From: Xanthobacter autotrophicus Py2 | GTDB lineage: Bacteria > Pseudomonadota > Alphaproteobacteria > Rhizobiales > Xanthobacteraceae | Assembly: GCA_000017645.1 (NCBI GenBank) | Contig: CP000781.1 | Span: 1,702,001-1,766,000, forward strand | Direction of reading: 5' to 3' | Length of the DNA: 64,000 nt | Shown here: one piece after another, positions 16,205-24,496 of the stretch | Layout of the letters: each line of letters opens with the position of its first letter | Numbering within the stretch: position 1 is the first letter of the stretch | The notes under the pieces: generated by a model | What the model was told of the DNA's origin: nothing | Seen by the model: only the letters and a program-made list of their open reading frames with translations | Databases searched by the model: none | Program-made: the position numbers and the translations under genes

Positions 16205-18116
16205 CCTCCATGAACGGGGGCCGTGGGGCGCCGGGCATATTGGGCGGGATTTCGTTCGCCGCCGTCCCGAGGGGAACGCTCGCCAGCGGCGGACGGCTGC
16301 GGACCATCTGGGGCCCCGGCTGGGACATCGGCTGCTGCCCCATCTGTGGCCCGGGCTGGGGCACTGGCTGAGGCCCGGGCTGGGCGGTGGGAGGGCCCCC
16401 GGGCTTCGGCGCGCCGCCGGTCAGGCGCTTCAGCATTTCGTCGCGCGGGCCGAACGCCTGGGGCGTGCCGTCCGCGAGCGCGAGGATCAGGTCGCACTGG
16501 CCGAGCACCGCCGGGCGGTGGGTCACGATCACCACCGTGCGCTCCGCCGCCTTGAGCTGGCGCAGCGCCTCGGAGAGCGCCACTTCGCCCGGCGGGTCGA
16601 GACTGGAATTGGGCTCGTCAAGCACGATCAGGGCCGGCAGGCCGAACACCGCCCGCGCCAGCCCGATGCGCTGGCGCTGCCCGCCCGAGAGGGCGACGCC
16701 GCCCTCGCCGATCTGGGTGTTGTAGCCCTGCGGCATGTGCTGGATCAGGTCATGCACGCCGGCAAGGCGGGCGGCGGCCACCACCTCGCTGTCGTGGACC
16801 TCGCCGAAGCGGGCGATGTTCTCGGCGATGGAGCCGGAGAACAGCTCCACGTCCTGCGGCAGGTAGCCGATGGCGCGGCCGAGCTGGGCCTCGTCCCAAT
16901 GGCCCAGCTCCGAGCCGTCCAGCCGCACGCAGCCGCCGACCGCCGCCCACACCCCCACCAGGGCCCGCGCCAGGCTCGACTTGCCGGCCGCGGTGGGGCC
17001 GACGATGCCGAGCCCGGTGCCCGCCGGCAGGCGGAACGACACGTTGCGCAGCACCGGAACATCGCGGCCGGGGGCGCGAACGAACAGGTTCTCCACCGCG
17101 ATCTCGCCGCGCGGCTCCGGCAGGCGCAGGCGCTTGCCGGGATCGGGCGCCTCAGCCAGCAGAAGCTGGATGCGGGCGTGGGCGGCGCGCACGTTCACCA
17201 CCGACTTCCAGTTGCTCACCGCCAGCTCGATGGGCTGGATGCAGCGCCCCACCAGGATCGAGCCGGCGATGATCATGCCGGGGGAAATCTCCTTGTGGAT
17301 GGCGAGGTAGGCGCCGAGCCCGAGCACCACGCTCTGGACCAGGGCGCGGTTGAACTTGGTGAGGGCCACCAGGATGGTGCCGCGATCACCGGCCCGGCCC
17401 TGCCAGCCCAGCGCCTGCTCGCGCATGGCGCCCCAGCGCCGGCGCAGCTCGGGAGCCATGCCCATGGCCTGCAGCACCTCGGCATTGCGCAGGGTCGCCG
17501 TCGCCAGGGTGCTGGCGGTGATGCTGGCGCGGTTCGAGGCGGAGAGGCTGGGCTGGGTGGCCCGGTTGTTGAGCACCGCGAGGGCGCCGGAGAGCAGCGC
17601 GCTGCCCAGCGCCAGAAAGCCGTAGTAGGGATGCAGCAGGGTGGCGCAGATGGCGTAGATGGGCATCCACGGCAGGTCGCACAGGGCGCTGAGGGCGGGA
17701 CCGGCGAAGAAGTCGCGCACCGTGTCCAGGTCGCGCAGGGTCTGGGTCTGGCCGGAGCTGCGGTCGCGCACCGCGGTGCGCTGGATGGCGTCGAACACCG
17801 GCACGTGGACCTTGGCGTCGAAGGCGAAGCCGGCCCGCTCCAGCACCCGCGTGCGCAGCGCTTCCAGCGCCGACCACACCACATAGAGGAAGGCGGTGAT
17901 GAGGGTGAGCAGGATCAGCGTCTCGATGCTGCGGGAGGACAGCACGCGGTCGTAGACCTGCATCATGTAGATCGAGCCGTTGAGGCCCAGCAGGTTGATG
18001 AAGAAGCTGAAGACGATCACGGCGATGAAGGCGGGGCGGATGGCCCGCAGGGCCTGATCGAGCGCGGTCGGCTTGTGCGCGGGGGAAGGCCCCCGGTGGC
18101 CGGGCGAGAGGCTCAT
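16185..18116 (-). CDS. prtD: Type I secretion ABC exporter (PrtD family) with Pro/Gln-rich tail
   Basis: A 643-residue fused permease-ATPase. The N-terminal membrane domain has about six segments, with the PrtD marker FSFFINLLGLNGSIYMMQVYDRVLSSRS. The ATPase has Walker A GPTAAGKSS, signature LSGGQRQR and Walker B LIVLDEPNSSLD. The last 60 or so residues form a Pro/Gln/Gly-rich repeat (PGPQPVPQPGPQM-like) absent from ordinary PrtD proteins. No C39 peptidase domain is present. It should export proteins with C-terminal signals, usually RTX proteins, but no such substrate gene is in the window. Confidence 0.9.
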   Translation of the reverse strand: MSLSPGHRGPSPAHKPTALDQALRAIRPAFIAVIVFSFFINLLGLNGSIYMMQVYDRVLSSRSIETLILLTLITAFLYVVWSALEALRTRVLERAGFAFDAKVHVPVFDAIQRTAVRDRSSGQTQTLRDLDTVRDFFAGPALSALCDLPWMPIYAICATLLHPYYGFLALGSALLSGALAVLNNRATQPSLSASNRASITASTLATATLRNAEVLQAMGMAPELRRRWGAMREQALGWQGRAGDRGTILVALTKFNRALVQSVVLGLGAYLAIHKEISPGMIIAGSILVGRCIQPIELAVSNWKSVVNVRAAHARIQLLLAEAPDPGKRLRLPEPRGEIAVENLFVRAPGRDVPVLRNVSFRLPAGTGLGIVGPTAAGKSSLARALVGVWAAVGGCVRLDGSELGHWDEAQLGRAIGYLPQDVELFSGSIAENIARFGEVHDSEVVAAARLAGVHDLIQHMPQGYNTQIGEGGVALSGGQRQRIGLARAVFGLPALIVLDEPNSSLDPPGEVALSEALRQLKAAERTVVIVTHRPAVLGQCDLILALADGTPQAFGPRDEMLKRLTGGAPKPGGPPTAQPGPQPVPQPGPQMGQQPMSQPGPQMVRSRPPLASVPLGTAANEIPPNMPGAPRPPFMEDGHAVS

Positions 18117-18541
18117 GAAACATCCTCGGCGCGGGTCCGGCTGCGGCTGCGGAAGGCGCTGGCCGCTCGATGCCGCAGCAGCGGCGCGCGCATTGAGATC
18201 AGTGTGTCCTTACGGCGAAGCGACGGCCCCGCATCGGCCATGGCGCGGCCGCCTGTGGCGCCCCGCTTGCGGGCCATGACGCAGGGGGGTGGAAAAAAGC
18301 CGGTGGTCGCCCGAGGTCACCCCCAAGCCTGCGAATAGAGGTCATGGCCCCGACGCCTCCCGTTTCGACGGTATGACGATGCATTCCCGCTGTCGCAGAT
18401 CAAGCCCCAAACCGGGGTTTAGGTGGCGCAATTGGAAGCAGCCGACGGAAAATCACGCTTTATTGCCACGAGCTTACGCTACGCGGCAACTTATGCGAGA
18501 AGTTCTTTTATGATACGTGTAAGAGCGGTTCGGGGTCTGGC
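18117..18541. other. 425-base gap upstream of the type I secretion genes
   Basis: The left half is GC-rich. The right half (about 18440-18525) is clearly AT-richer, as expected for the promoter of the prtD-prtE unit on the minus strand. No clean sigma-70 pair was found, and no gene is visible. A small AAACC-GG-GGTTT hairpin lies near 18408-18420. Confidence 0.5.
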
Positions 18542-19219
18542 CTAGTTTCGCAAAACGCCATAAGCGGCGAGGAAGACTCGCACCGCCCCATCGACGGTTT
18601 TGGCGATCTCGTCGGGGCTCGGCTGCTGGCCAGTGCCGAACATCAGGCCCTTCACCAGGTTGCCCTGGCAGAGGTTGAAGAACTGGAACGCCGCCATCTC
18701 GCGGTCGTCCACCTGAAGGTGTCCAAGCTCGGCTTGCCGGCCGAGGAGATCGGCCAGCCGGCGTCCGCCGTGGCAGGGCCCGGCATCGAAGAAGGTGCGG
18801 CCCACCGCCGGGAACTTCTCCGCCGCGCCGATGACCATGCGCATGAGGCGGATGTGGTCGGGCTGCACCATCATGGTCATGAAGGTCATGCCGATGCGCT
18901 TCAGCAGGCTTTCCACGTCCTTGTCGTCGGGATCGAACTCGAACAACCGCTCGGCGGACTTGCGGCGGTCGGTTTCCACCAGCGCCTGGAACAGCTCTTC
19001 CTTGCTGGAGAAATAGACGTAGATGGTGGCCTTGGAGACTTGGCTGGCGCGGGCGATCTCATCCATGCTGGCGCCGTCGAAGCCCTTGTCGAAGAACACC
19101 CGGCGGGCACCGTCGATGATGTCGCGGTGCTTGCCGGCCTCAGGCGCGGTGGTCTGCGGCGCGGCGGGTGCGGGCGCCACCTTCACTTCCGCCGCTGCGG
19201 CCTTCGTGGGATGCCTCAT
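18542..19219 (-). CDS. TetR-family repressor of the adjacent EmrAB efflux genes
   Basis: A 225-residue TetR regulator. An Ala/Pro-rich leader precedes the HTH (IIDGARRVFFDKGFDGASMDEIARASQVSKATIYVYFSSKEELFQALV). A C-terminal ligand domain follows, with RLMRMVIGAAEKFPAVGRTFFDAGP, as in AcrR-type proteins with TetR_C-like domains. The ATG at 19219 is chosen because AGGAAGG lies 8 bases upstream; the frame is open to 19309, but that start would lie inside its own operator. It is divergent from emrA and probably represses both genes. Confidence 0.87.
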   Translation of the reverse strand: MRHPTKAAAAEVKVAPAPAAPQTTAPEAGKHRDIIDGARRVFFDKGFDGASMDEIARASQVSKATIYVYFSSKEELFQALVETDRRKSAERLFEFDPDDKDVESLLKRIGMTFMTMMVQPDHIRLMRMVIGAAEKFPAVGRTFFDAGPCHGGRRLADLLGRQAELGHLQVDDREMAAFQFFNLCQGNLVKGLMFGTGQQPSPDEIAKTVDGAVRVFLAAYGVLRN

Positions 19220-19270
19220 CTTGAACCTTCCTGACAGACACCCTGCATAGGAGCGCAGCGGCGCGCTGTC

Positions 19271-19299
19271 AAAATATTTGACTGAACGGTTCAGTTCAA
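19271..19299 (-). promoter_or_regulatory. Promoter of the tetR-type repressor gene
   Basis: On the minus strand TTGAAC (19299-19294) and TATTTT (19276-19271) are separated by exactly 17 bases. Operator 1 lies in the spacer, so the repressor should control its own synthesis. Confidence 0.6.
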
Positions 19300-19305
19300 T
19301 ATACT
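19278..19305 (+). promoter_or_regulatory. Promoter of the emrAB genes
   Basis: TTGACT (19278-19283) and TATACT (19300-19305) are 16 bases apart, a good sigma-70 match. Operator 1 fills most of the spacer. The emrA GTG start is about 60 bases downstream. Confidence 0.7.
19281..19295. promoter_or_regulatory. TetR operator 1
   Basis: ACTGAAC-G-GTTCAGT is a perfect 7-bp inverted repeat lying between the -35 and -10 elements of both divergent promoters. Its centre is exactly 40 bases from that of operator 2. Confidence 0.8.
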
Positions 19306-19320
19306 CCATCCAGACGCTGA

Positions 19321-19335
19321 ACTGAACCGTTCAGT
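19321..19335. promoter_or_regulatory. TetR operator 2
   Basis: ACTGAAC-C-GTTCAGT has the same arms as operator 1 and a different central base. It lies just downstream of the emrAB promoter and upstream of the tetR promoter, so a bound repressor would block emr transcription. Confidence 0.78.
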
Positions 19336-19366
19336 TGAAATTCTTCGCGCCAGCCGGAGGGCGACC

Positions 19367-20584
19367 GTGACACAGGCGAACAGGATCGAACCGGCCGCGA
19401 ACGACGCGGCTCCAGACACGCCCGCATCCGCGTCGCCGGTTGCCGGCGTGACCGTGCTGAAGCGGCCCGGAGCCGCGCCCGGCGGCGTCCCGCTGGCGGA
19501 CGCGCCCGCATCAGCCCCGGCGGCGGAGACAGCGCCTGCCAGGAAGCGCTCGGTGAAGCCGTTCGTCTTCGGCGGCCTGCTGGCGGCGCTGGTGGTGGGC
19601 GGCGGCTGGTATGGCACCCACTGGTGGCAGGTGGGTCGCTTCGAGGTCTCCACCGACGACGCCTATGTGGCCGCCGACACCTCCATCCTCGCCGCCAAGG
19701 TGGGGGGCTATGTGAAGAGCGTGGACGTGGTCGCCAACCAGTGGGTCAAGGCCGGCGACGTGATCGCGCGCATCGATGATGGCGACTACACCCTCGCCCT
19801 GCGAGCCGCGCAGGACAAGATCGCCACTCAGGAGGCCGCCCTGTCGCGCTTCGACGAGCAGGAGAAGGCGGCGGAAGCCGCCGTCGCCCAGGCGCGGGCG
19901 CAGCTTGTGGCCAACCAGGCCGACCTGCAGCGCACGCAGCTGGAATTCGACCGGCAGAACAAGCTCGCCAGCTCCCATTTCGCCAGCCAGTCGGTGCTCG
20001 ACAATGCCCGCGCCGACCGCGACAAGGCGCAGGCGAACGTTGCCGCGGGACAGGCCGCCGTCGCTTCCGCCGAGGCTGCAGTGGCGGTCATCAAGGCCCA
20101 GCGCACTGAGGCCGCGCGCGTGCTCGACCAGTACCGCACCGCCCGCGACCAGGCCCAGCGCGACCTCGATTTCACCGTGGTGCGCGCGCCCATCGACGGG
20201 GTGGTGGGCAACCGCGCGGTGCAGGTGGGCCAGCTGGTGCAGGCCGGTACCCGCCTTGCAGCGGTGGTGCCGCTGGCCGGAGTCTATGTGGACGCCAATT
20301 TCAAGGAAACCCAGCTCGGCCGCCTGCATCAGGGCCAGAAGGTGCGGGTGTCGGTGGACGCCTATCCCGACCGGGATTTCGTCGGCACGGTCATGAGCGT
20401 TTCCCCGGCGTCCGGCTCGGTGTTCAGCCTGCTGCCGCCGGAGAATGCCACCGGCAATTTCACCAAGATCGTGCAGCGCGTTCCCGTGCGCATCGGCTTC
20501 GACGCCGGCGCGCTGGAAGGGCGCAACCTGCGGCCCGGCATGTCGGTGACCGCCGTGGTCGATACCCGCGCCGACGCCTCCTGA
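19367..20584 (+). CDS. emrA: EmrA-type periplasmic adaptor (HlyD family) of a multidrug efflux pump
   Basis: A 405-residue membrane-fusion protein. A disordered N-terminus is followed by one membrane segment (about residues 62-84, FVFGGLLAALVVGGGWYG) and the EmrA hallmark VSTDDAYVAADTSILAAKVGGYV. Next come a coiled coil rich in Ala/Gln and the second lipoyl half (DFTVVRAPIDGVVGNRAVQVGQLVQAGTRL). The GTG start has GGAGGG upstream. It links the EmrB transporter to an outer-membrane channel, which is not encoded here. TetR operators control it. Confidence 0.9.
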   Translation: MTQANRIEPAANDAAPDTPASASPVAGVTVLKRPGAAPGGVPLADAPASAPAAETAPARKRSVKPFVFGGLLAALVVGGGWYGTHWWQVGRFEVSTDDAYVAADTSILAAKVGGYVKSVDVVANQWVKAGDVIARIDDGDYTLALRAAQDKIATQEAALSRFDEQEKAAEAAVAQARAQLVANQADLQRTQLEFDRQNKLASSHFASQSVLDNARADRDKAQANVAAGQAAVASAEAAVAVIKAQRTEAARVLDQYRTARDQAQRDLDFTVVRAPIDGVVGNRAVQVGQLVQAGTRLAAVVPLAGVYVDANFKETQLGRLHQGQKVRVSVDAYPDRDFVGTVMSVSPASGSVFSLLPPENATGNFTKIVQRVPVRIGFDAGALEGRNLRPGMSVTAVVDTRADAS

Positions 20585-20616
20585 GCGCCGGCCGTTCGGG
20601 CCCAAGGACGAACACC

Positions 20617-22215
20617 ATGTCCACCACCATCACCCAAGGCACGCCCATCGCCCCGCCCCGCGCACCCGCCGCCGCGCCGGGCGTCGAGGGGCGGCGCATG
20701 TTCGCCTTCCTGTGCATGGTGTTCGGCATGTTCATGGCGATCCTGGACATCCAGATCGTCTCCGCCTCCCTGGCCGAGATCCAGGCCGGGCTTGCCGCCT
20801 CCTCGGACGAAATCTCCTGGGTGCAGACCAGCTACCTCATCGCCGAGGTGGTGATGATCCCGCTCTCGGGCTTCCTGTCGCGGGCGCTGTCCACGCGCTG
20901 GCTGTTCGCGGCCTCGGCGGCGGGCTTTACCTTCATGAGCTTCATGTGCGCGACGGCCACGAGCATCGAGCAGATGATCGTCTATCGCGCGCTGCAGGGC
21001 TTTCTCGGCGGCGGCATGATCCCCACCGTGTTCGCCGCGGCCTATTCGGTGTTTCCGAAGGAAAAGCAGCCCATCGTGGCGCCCATGATCGGCCTCGTGG
21101 CGACGCTGGCGCCCACCATCGGGCCCACCGTGGGCGGCTATCTCACCGACCTGTTCTCCTGGCACTGGCTGTTTCTCATCAATGTGGGGCCGGGCATCCT
21201 GGTGGTGATTGCCTCGGTGACGCTGATCGACTTCGACGAGCCGGACTTCGCCCTTCTGGACCGCTTCGACTGGTGGGGCCTGCTGTTCATGGCGGGCTTC
21301 CTCGGCAGCCTGGAGTTCGTGCTGGAGGAAGGCCCGACAAACGACTGGTTCGAGGACAATTACATCCTCGCCTTCGCCGTGGTGTGCGGCGTCTCGGCCT
21401 TGGCCTTCTTCGCCCGCGTGCTGATGGCGAAGGAGCCGGTGGTGGATATCCGCGCCTTCGTGAACCGCAACTTCGCCATCGGCTCGGCCTTCAGCTTCGT
21501 CATGGGCATCGGGCTCTATGGCCTGACCTATCTCTACCCGGTGTATCTGGGGCGGGTGCGGGGCTATTCGGCGCTCCAGATCGGCGAGACCATGTTCGTC
21601 ACCGGCGTGTTCATGTTCGTGAGCGCGCCCATCGCCGGGCGGCTGATGACGCGGCTCGATCCCCGCATCATGATCGGCGCCGCCTTCGCCGGCTTCGCGC
21701 TGGGCACGTGGTGGATCACCTTCATCACCAAGGACTGGGATTTCTGGGAGCTGCTGATCCCGCAGATGCTGCGCGGCACCTCGCTGATGATGGCCATGAT
21801 CCCCATCAACAACCTGTCGCTGGGCACGCTGCCGCCGGCACAGCTGAAGAATGCCTCGGGCCTGTTCAACCTCACCCGCAATCTCGGCGGGGCGGTGGGG
21901 CTCGCCCTCATCAACACCGTGCTCAACAACCGCTGGGACCTGCACCTCGCCCGCCTGCACGAGAGCGTGGAATGGGGCAACCAGGCGGCGCTGGAACAGC
22001 TCGACGGACTTACGAAGACCTTCGAGGGGCTGGGCTCGCTTGCCTCCGACGCGGCGCTGAAGCAGATGGCGCTCATCGTGCGGCGCGAGGCGTTGGTGAT
22101 GTCTTTTGCCGACGTGTTCTACCTGCTCACCTTCGTGTTCCTCGCTTTGGTGGTGGCCGCCCCGCTCATGCGCCGGCCCAGGCCCGGCGGGGCAGGGGGC
22201 GGCGGCGGGCATTGA
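20617..22215 (+). CDS. emrB: EmrB/QacA-type MFS drug exporter (DHA2 family, 14 TM)
   Basis: A 532-residue major facilitator protein with about 14 membrane segments. TM1 carries the DHA2 motif FGMFMAILDIQIVSASL. TM5 contains the antiporter motif LAPTIGPTVGGYL. It ends in a Gly-rich cytoplasmic tail. Such pumps use the proton gradient to expel hydrophobic drugs, and with EmrA they cross the periplasm. It starts 32 bases after emrA in the same operon and ends 9 bases from the convergent soxF stop. Confidence 0.92.
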   Translation: MSTTITQGTPIAPPRAPAAAPGVEGRRMFAFLCMVFGMFMAILDIQIVSASLAEIQAGLAASSDEISWVQTSYLIAEVVMIPLSGFLSRALSTRWLFAASAAGFTFMSFMCATATSIEQMIVYRALQGFLGGGMIPTVFAAAYSVFPKEKQPIVAPMIGLVATLAPTIGPTVGGYLTDLFSWHWLFLINVGPGILVVIASVTLIDFDEPDFALLDRFDWWGLLFMAGFLGSLEFVLEEGPTNDWFEDNYILAFAVVCGVSALAFFARVLMAKEPVVDIRAFVNRNFAIGSAFSFVMGIGLYGLTYLYPVYLGRVRGYSALQIGETMFVTGVFMFVSAPIAGRLMTRLDPRIMIGAAFAGFALGTWWITFITKDWDFWELLIPQMLRGTSLMMAMIPINNLSLGTLPPAQLKNASGLFNLTRNLGGAVGLALINTVLNNRWDLHLARLHESVEWGNQAALEQLDGLTKTFEGLGSLASDAALKQMALIVRREALVMSFADVFYLLTFVFLALVVAAPLMRRPRPGGAGGGGGH

Positions 22216-22224
22216 GCGGACCCG

Positions 22225-23490
22225 TCACCCGAAGATGTCGGCGGTGATCGCTGCGTACCAGCCCATGTTCTCATCCTGCGTCGCCCGGCGCAGGGCGGGG
22301 GGCTCGTTGGTCTGGGAGATGAAGCCCTCCACTTCGCGGATCCGGCCGTCGGCGGGGGCGTAGCGGCCGCCCACCTTCACCGTGTCGTCGGGGGTGATGA
22401 GGCTCCAGCAGGTGTTGGCATAGCGGGCCGGGAAGGCGCGCGCGCCGATCAGGTCGGCCCGCACGCGCATGGCCGCCACTTTTGCCTGGCTGTTGGCGGC
22501 GAAGGCGGATTTCGGCATGTCGCCGGGAATGGCGGCATCGCCGATGACGAAGATCGCCGGATCCATGCGCGAGGCCATGCTGTCGGCATCGATCGGGCAC
22601 CAGCGCGAGGCATCCGCCAGCCCCGCCTGCCGGGCGATGGCGCCGGCCATCTGCGCCGGGATGACGTTGACGAGGGCCGCGTCCCGGTAGGTCTCGAAGC
22701 CTGTGGCCACGGTGGAGGTCTTCGGGTCCACCCATTTCAGGCCGTCCGAGATGTCAGGGGCCATCCACTCGATCATGCCCGGGTAATTGGCCTCCCAGCC
22801 CTCCTGGAACAGGCCCTGCTTGGAGAACTTCTCCTTGGGATCGACGATGACGATCCTGGCCCGGCCGCGTCCCGTGGTCTTGAGCACATGGGCCATCATC
22901 GAGGCGCGCTCGTAGGGGCCGGGCGGGCAGCGATAGGGATTGGGCGGGGCGATGATGACGATCAGCCCGCCGTCCGGCACCGCGTCCAGCTTCGCTTTCA
23001 GGATCTGGGTCTGCCGCCCCGCCTTCCAGGCGTGGGGCATGATGTCCTCCGCGTCCCTGCTCCAGCCGGGCACCGAGCCGTAGTCGAGATCGATGCCGGG
23101 GGAGAGGATGAGCCGGTCGTAGGGCAGGCGGTCGCCGCCGGAGAGCACCACCGCGCGCCGGTCGCGGTCAATGGCGGATGCCGCCTCGTGGATGACGCGC
23201 ACGCCCTGCCGCGCCAGCCCCTCATAGCCGTGCACGAGGCTGTCGAAGCTGCGCAGTCCGCCGAGGAAGAGGTTGGAGTGGAAGCAGGTGACATAGGTGG
23301 AGTTCGGCTCCACCAGGGTGACCTCGATGGCGCCTGGGGCATCCTTGGCCACGTAGCGCGCGGCGGTGGCGCCCCCCGGCCCGCCACCCACCACCACGAG
23401 GCGAGGCTTGGCCTGCCCCAGCACCGCTGGCGCGGCGAGAGTTGAGGCGGCGGTGGCGAGCAGGGTCCGGCGCGAGATCGTCCCGGTCAT
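22225..23490 (-). CDS. soxF: SoxF, flavoprotein sulfide dehydrogenase (flavocytochrome c FCSD family)
   Basis: A 421-residue protein with a Tat-type signal (SRRTLLATAASTLAAPAVLG) and an FAD-binding start RLVVVGGGPGGATAARYV. The redox-cysteine region is TYVTCFHSNLFLGG, and the C-terminal FCSD domain includes YANTCWSLITPDDTVKVGG with a further cysteine. SoxF/FccB oxidises sulfide in the periplasm and passes electrons to a cytochrome c; a small one is encoded two genes upstream. It is the last gene of the soxYZBCD run. The ATG at 23490 is 5 bases after the DsrE-like gene. Confidence 0.88.
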   Translation of the reverse strand: MTGTISRRTLLATAASTLAAPAVLGQAKPRLVVVGGGPGGATAARYVAKDAPGAIEVTLVEPNSTYVTCFHSNLFLGGLRSFDSLVHGYEGLARQGVRVIHEAASAIDRDRRAVVLSGGDRLPYDRLILSPGIDLDYGSVPGWSRDAEDIMPHAWKAGRQTQILKAKLDAVPDGGLIVIIAPPNPYRCPPGPYERASMMAHVLKTTGRGRARIVIVDPKEKFSKQGLFQEGWEANYPGMIEWMAPDISDGLKWVDPKTSTVATGFETYRDAALVNVIPAQMAGAIARQAGLADASRWCPIDADSMASRMDPAIFVIGDAAIPGDMPKSAFAANSQAKVAAMRVRADLIGARAFPARYANTCWSLITPDDTVKVGGRYAPADGRIREVEGFISQTNEPPALRRATQDENMGWYAAITADIFG

Positions 23491-23495
23491 GGCGG

Positions 23496-24002
23496 TCAGC
23501 CCACCTTGAGATAGGCGAAGCCCTTGTTCTGCAGGGCGCCCACCGTGGCCACGCCCGACGGGACGAAGGCGATGTAGGGGGCCTTGCGCGCCCGTTCCTT
23601 GTCGATCTTGTTGCGGGCGAAGGTGAAGGAGCACAGGTAGATCTTCAACCCGTTCTTGGCGAGGGCGCCGATCTTCTCGGTCAGGATCGGGTCCAGCGTC
23701 TCCTTCTCCCACATGGTGCCGGCGAGGCTGTCGAGGAAGAACTTCACCCCGCCCGCATGGGCCACCAGCGCCAGCTGGATGGCGAAGGGGTCGGCGCCGT
23801 AGGCGGCATAATGGTTGGAGATGTTGTTCAGGGTCTGGGCGAAGCGCTCGTGGTCGCCGTAGTCGCAATGGTAGAGGCAGGCGGTGTCCGCCTCCTTGGC
23901 GATGTCCTTCAGTTCCACGCTCTGGGCGGCATGGGCGGCCACCGGAACGGCCCCGGCCAGCGCCAGGGTGCCGAGAAAGGCGCGGCGATCGAAATGCGGC
24001 AT
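23496..24002 (-). CDS. Exported DsrE-like protein of the sox cluster
   Basis: A 168-residue protein. The N-terminus DRRAFLGTLALAGAVPVAAHA is a Tat-like signal peptide. The mature part is compatible with the DsrE/F-like fold, with FAIQLALVAHAGGVKFFLDSL and LKIYLCSFTFARNKI. Cys residues in ACLYHCDYG and LCSF could carry sulfur. Similar proteins are found beside soxF in other alphaproteobacteria. It may bind or relay sulfane sulfur in the periplasm, but this is inference. Confidence 0.7.
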   Translation of the reverse strand: MPHFDRRAFLGTLALAGAVPVAAHAAQSVELKDIAKEADTACLYHCDYGDHERFAQTLNNISNHYAAYGADPFAIQLALVAHAGGVKFFLDSLAGTMWEKETLDPILTEKIGALAKNGLKIYLCSFTFARNKIDKERARKAPYIAFVPSGVATVGALQNKGFAYLKVG

Positions 24003-24048
24003 GGTTTCCTCCCGGGCCCGGACGTTTGCCGAGCTTATGTCTGACCCG

Positions 24049-24411
24049 TCATCGTGCGGGCTTCACGTCTTCGAAATAGGCGGCGAGGGCGGCGATCTCC
24101 GCGTCCGACAGTCCCGAGGCGAGGGCATGCATGAGGGGCGAGGGCCGCGCCCCGCTGCGATATTCCTCCATGGCCGCCACGAAGGCCGCCTGCGGCAGGC
24201 CGGCGATGGTGGGCACGCCCCCCGATGCCGCCCCCGGCTGGTGGCAGGAGACGCAGGCCCCGGCGAGCCAGGCACCCAGCTCCACATCGCCCGGCTCCAT
24301 ATTGCCCGAGGCCCGCGCGGGGGCGAGGTCCAGGGCCAGCATAAAGGCCAGTGTGACGGCCAGCATCGGGGCCGGGAGCCATCCGGCCCCGATGCCGTGA
24401 CGGCCGGGCAT
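24049..24411 (-). CDS. Small class I cytochrome c (flavocytochrome c haem subunit, SoxE/FccA-like)
   Basis: A 120-residue exported monohaem cytochrome with the haem motif CVSCH in LAGACVSCHQPGAASGGVPTIAGLP; a distal Met is likely in SPLMHALASGL. The start is uncertain. In-frame ATGs lie at 24468, 24429, 24411 and 24366. The 24411 start leaves a normal signal peptide (MPGRHGIG... LAFMLALDLAPARA) and excludes a 15-base tandem repeat upstream. It probably accepts electrons from SoxF. Confidence 0.72.
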   Translation of the reverse strand: MPGRHGIGAGWLPAPMLAVTLAFMLALDLAPARASGNMEPGDVELGAWLAGACVSCHQPGAASGGVPTIAGLPQAAFVAAMEEYRSGARPSPLMHALASGLSDAEIAALAAYFEDVKPAR

Positions 24412-24415
24412 GGCC

Positions 24416-24460
24416 CCCGTCAAATGCATTCTCGTCAAATGCACTCCCGTCAAACGCGCC
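24416..24460. repeat. 15-base tandem repeat, three copies
   Basis: Three contiguous units of the form CYCGTCAAATGCAYT, the third degenerate. They lie just upstream of, or within, the 5' end of the small cytochrome gene. A 25-base hairpin with TGACGG/CCGTCA ends (24398-24422) overlaps the first unit and resembles the 33-base repeat family. Confidence 0.6.
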
Positions 24461-24496
24461 CTCGGCATGTGGGGCTGTCCTCGCTCCAGATGACCC

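Noticed and set aside
14783..18541. An RTX toxin or protease substrate gene beside the type I secretion pair
   Set aside because: No nonapeptide GGxGxDxxx repeats were seen in any frame near the pair.
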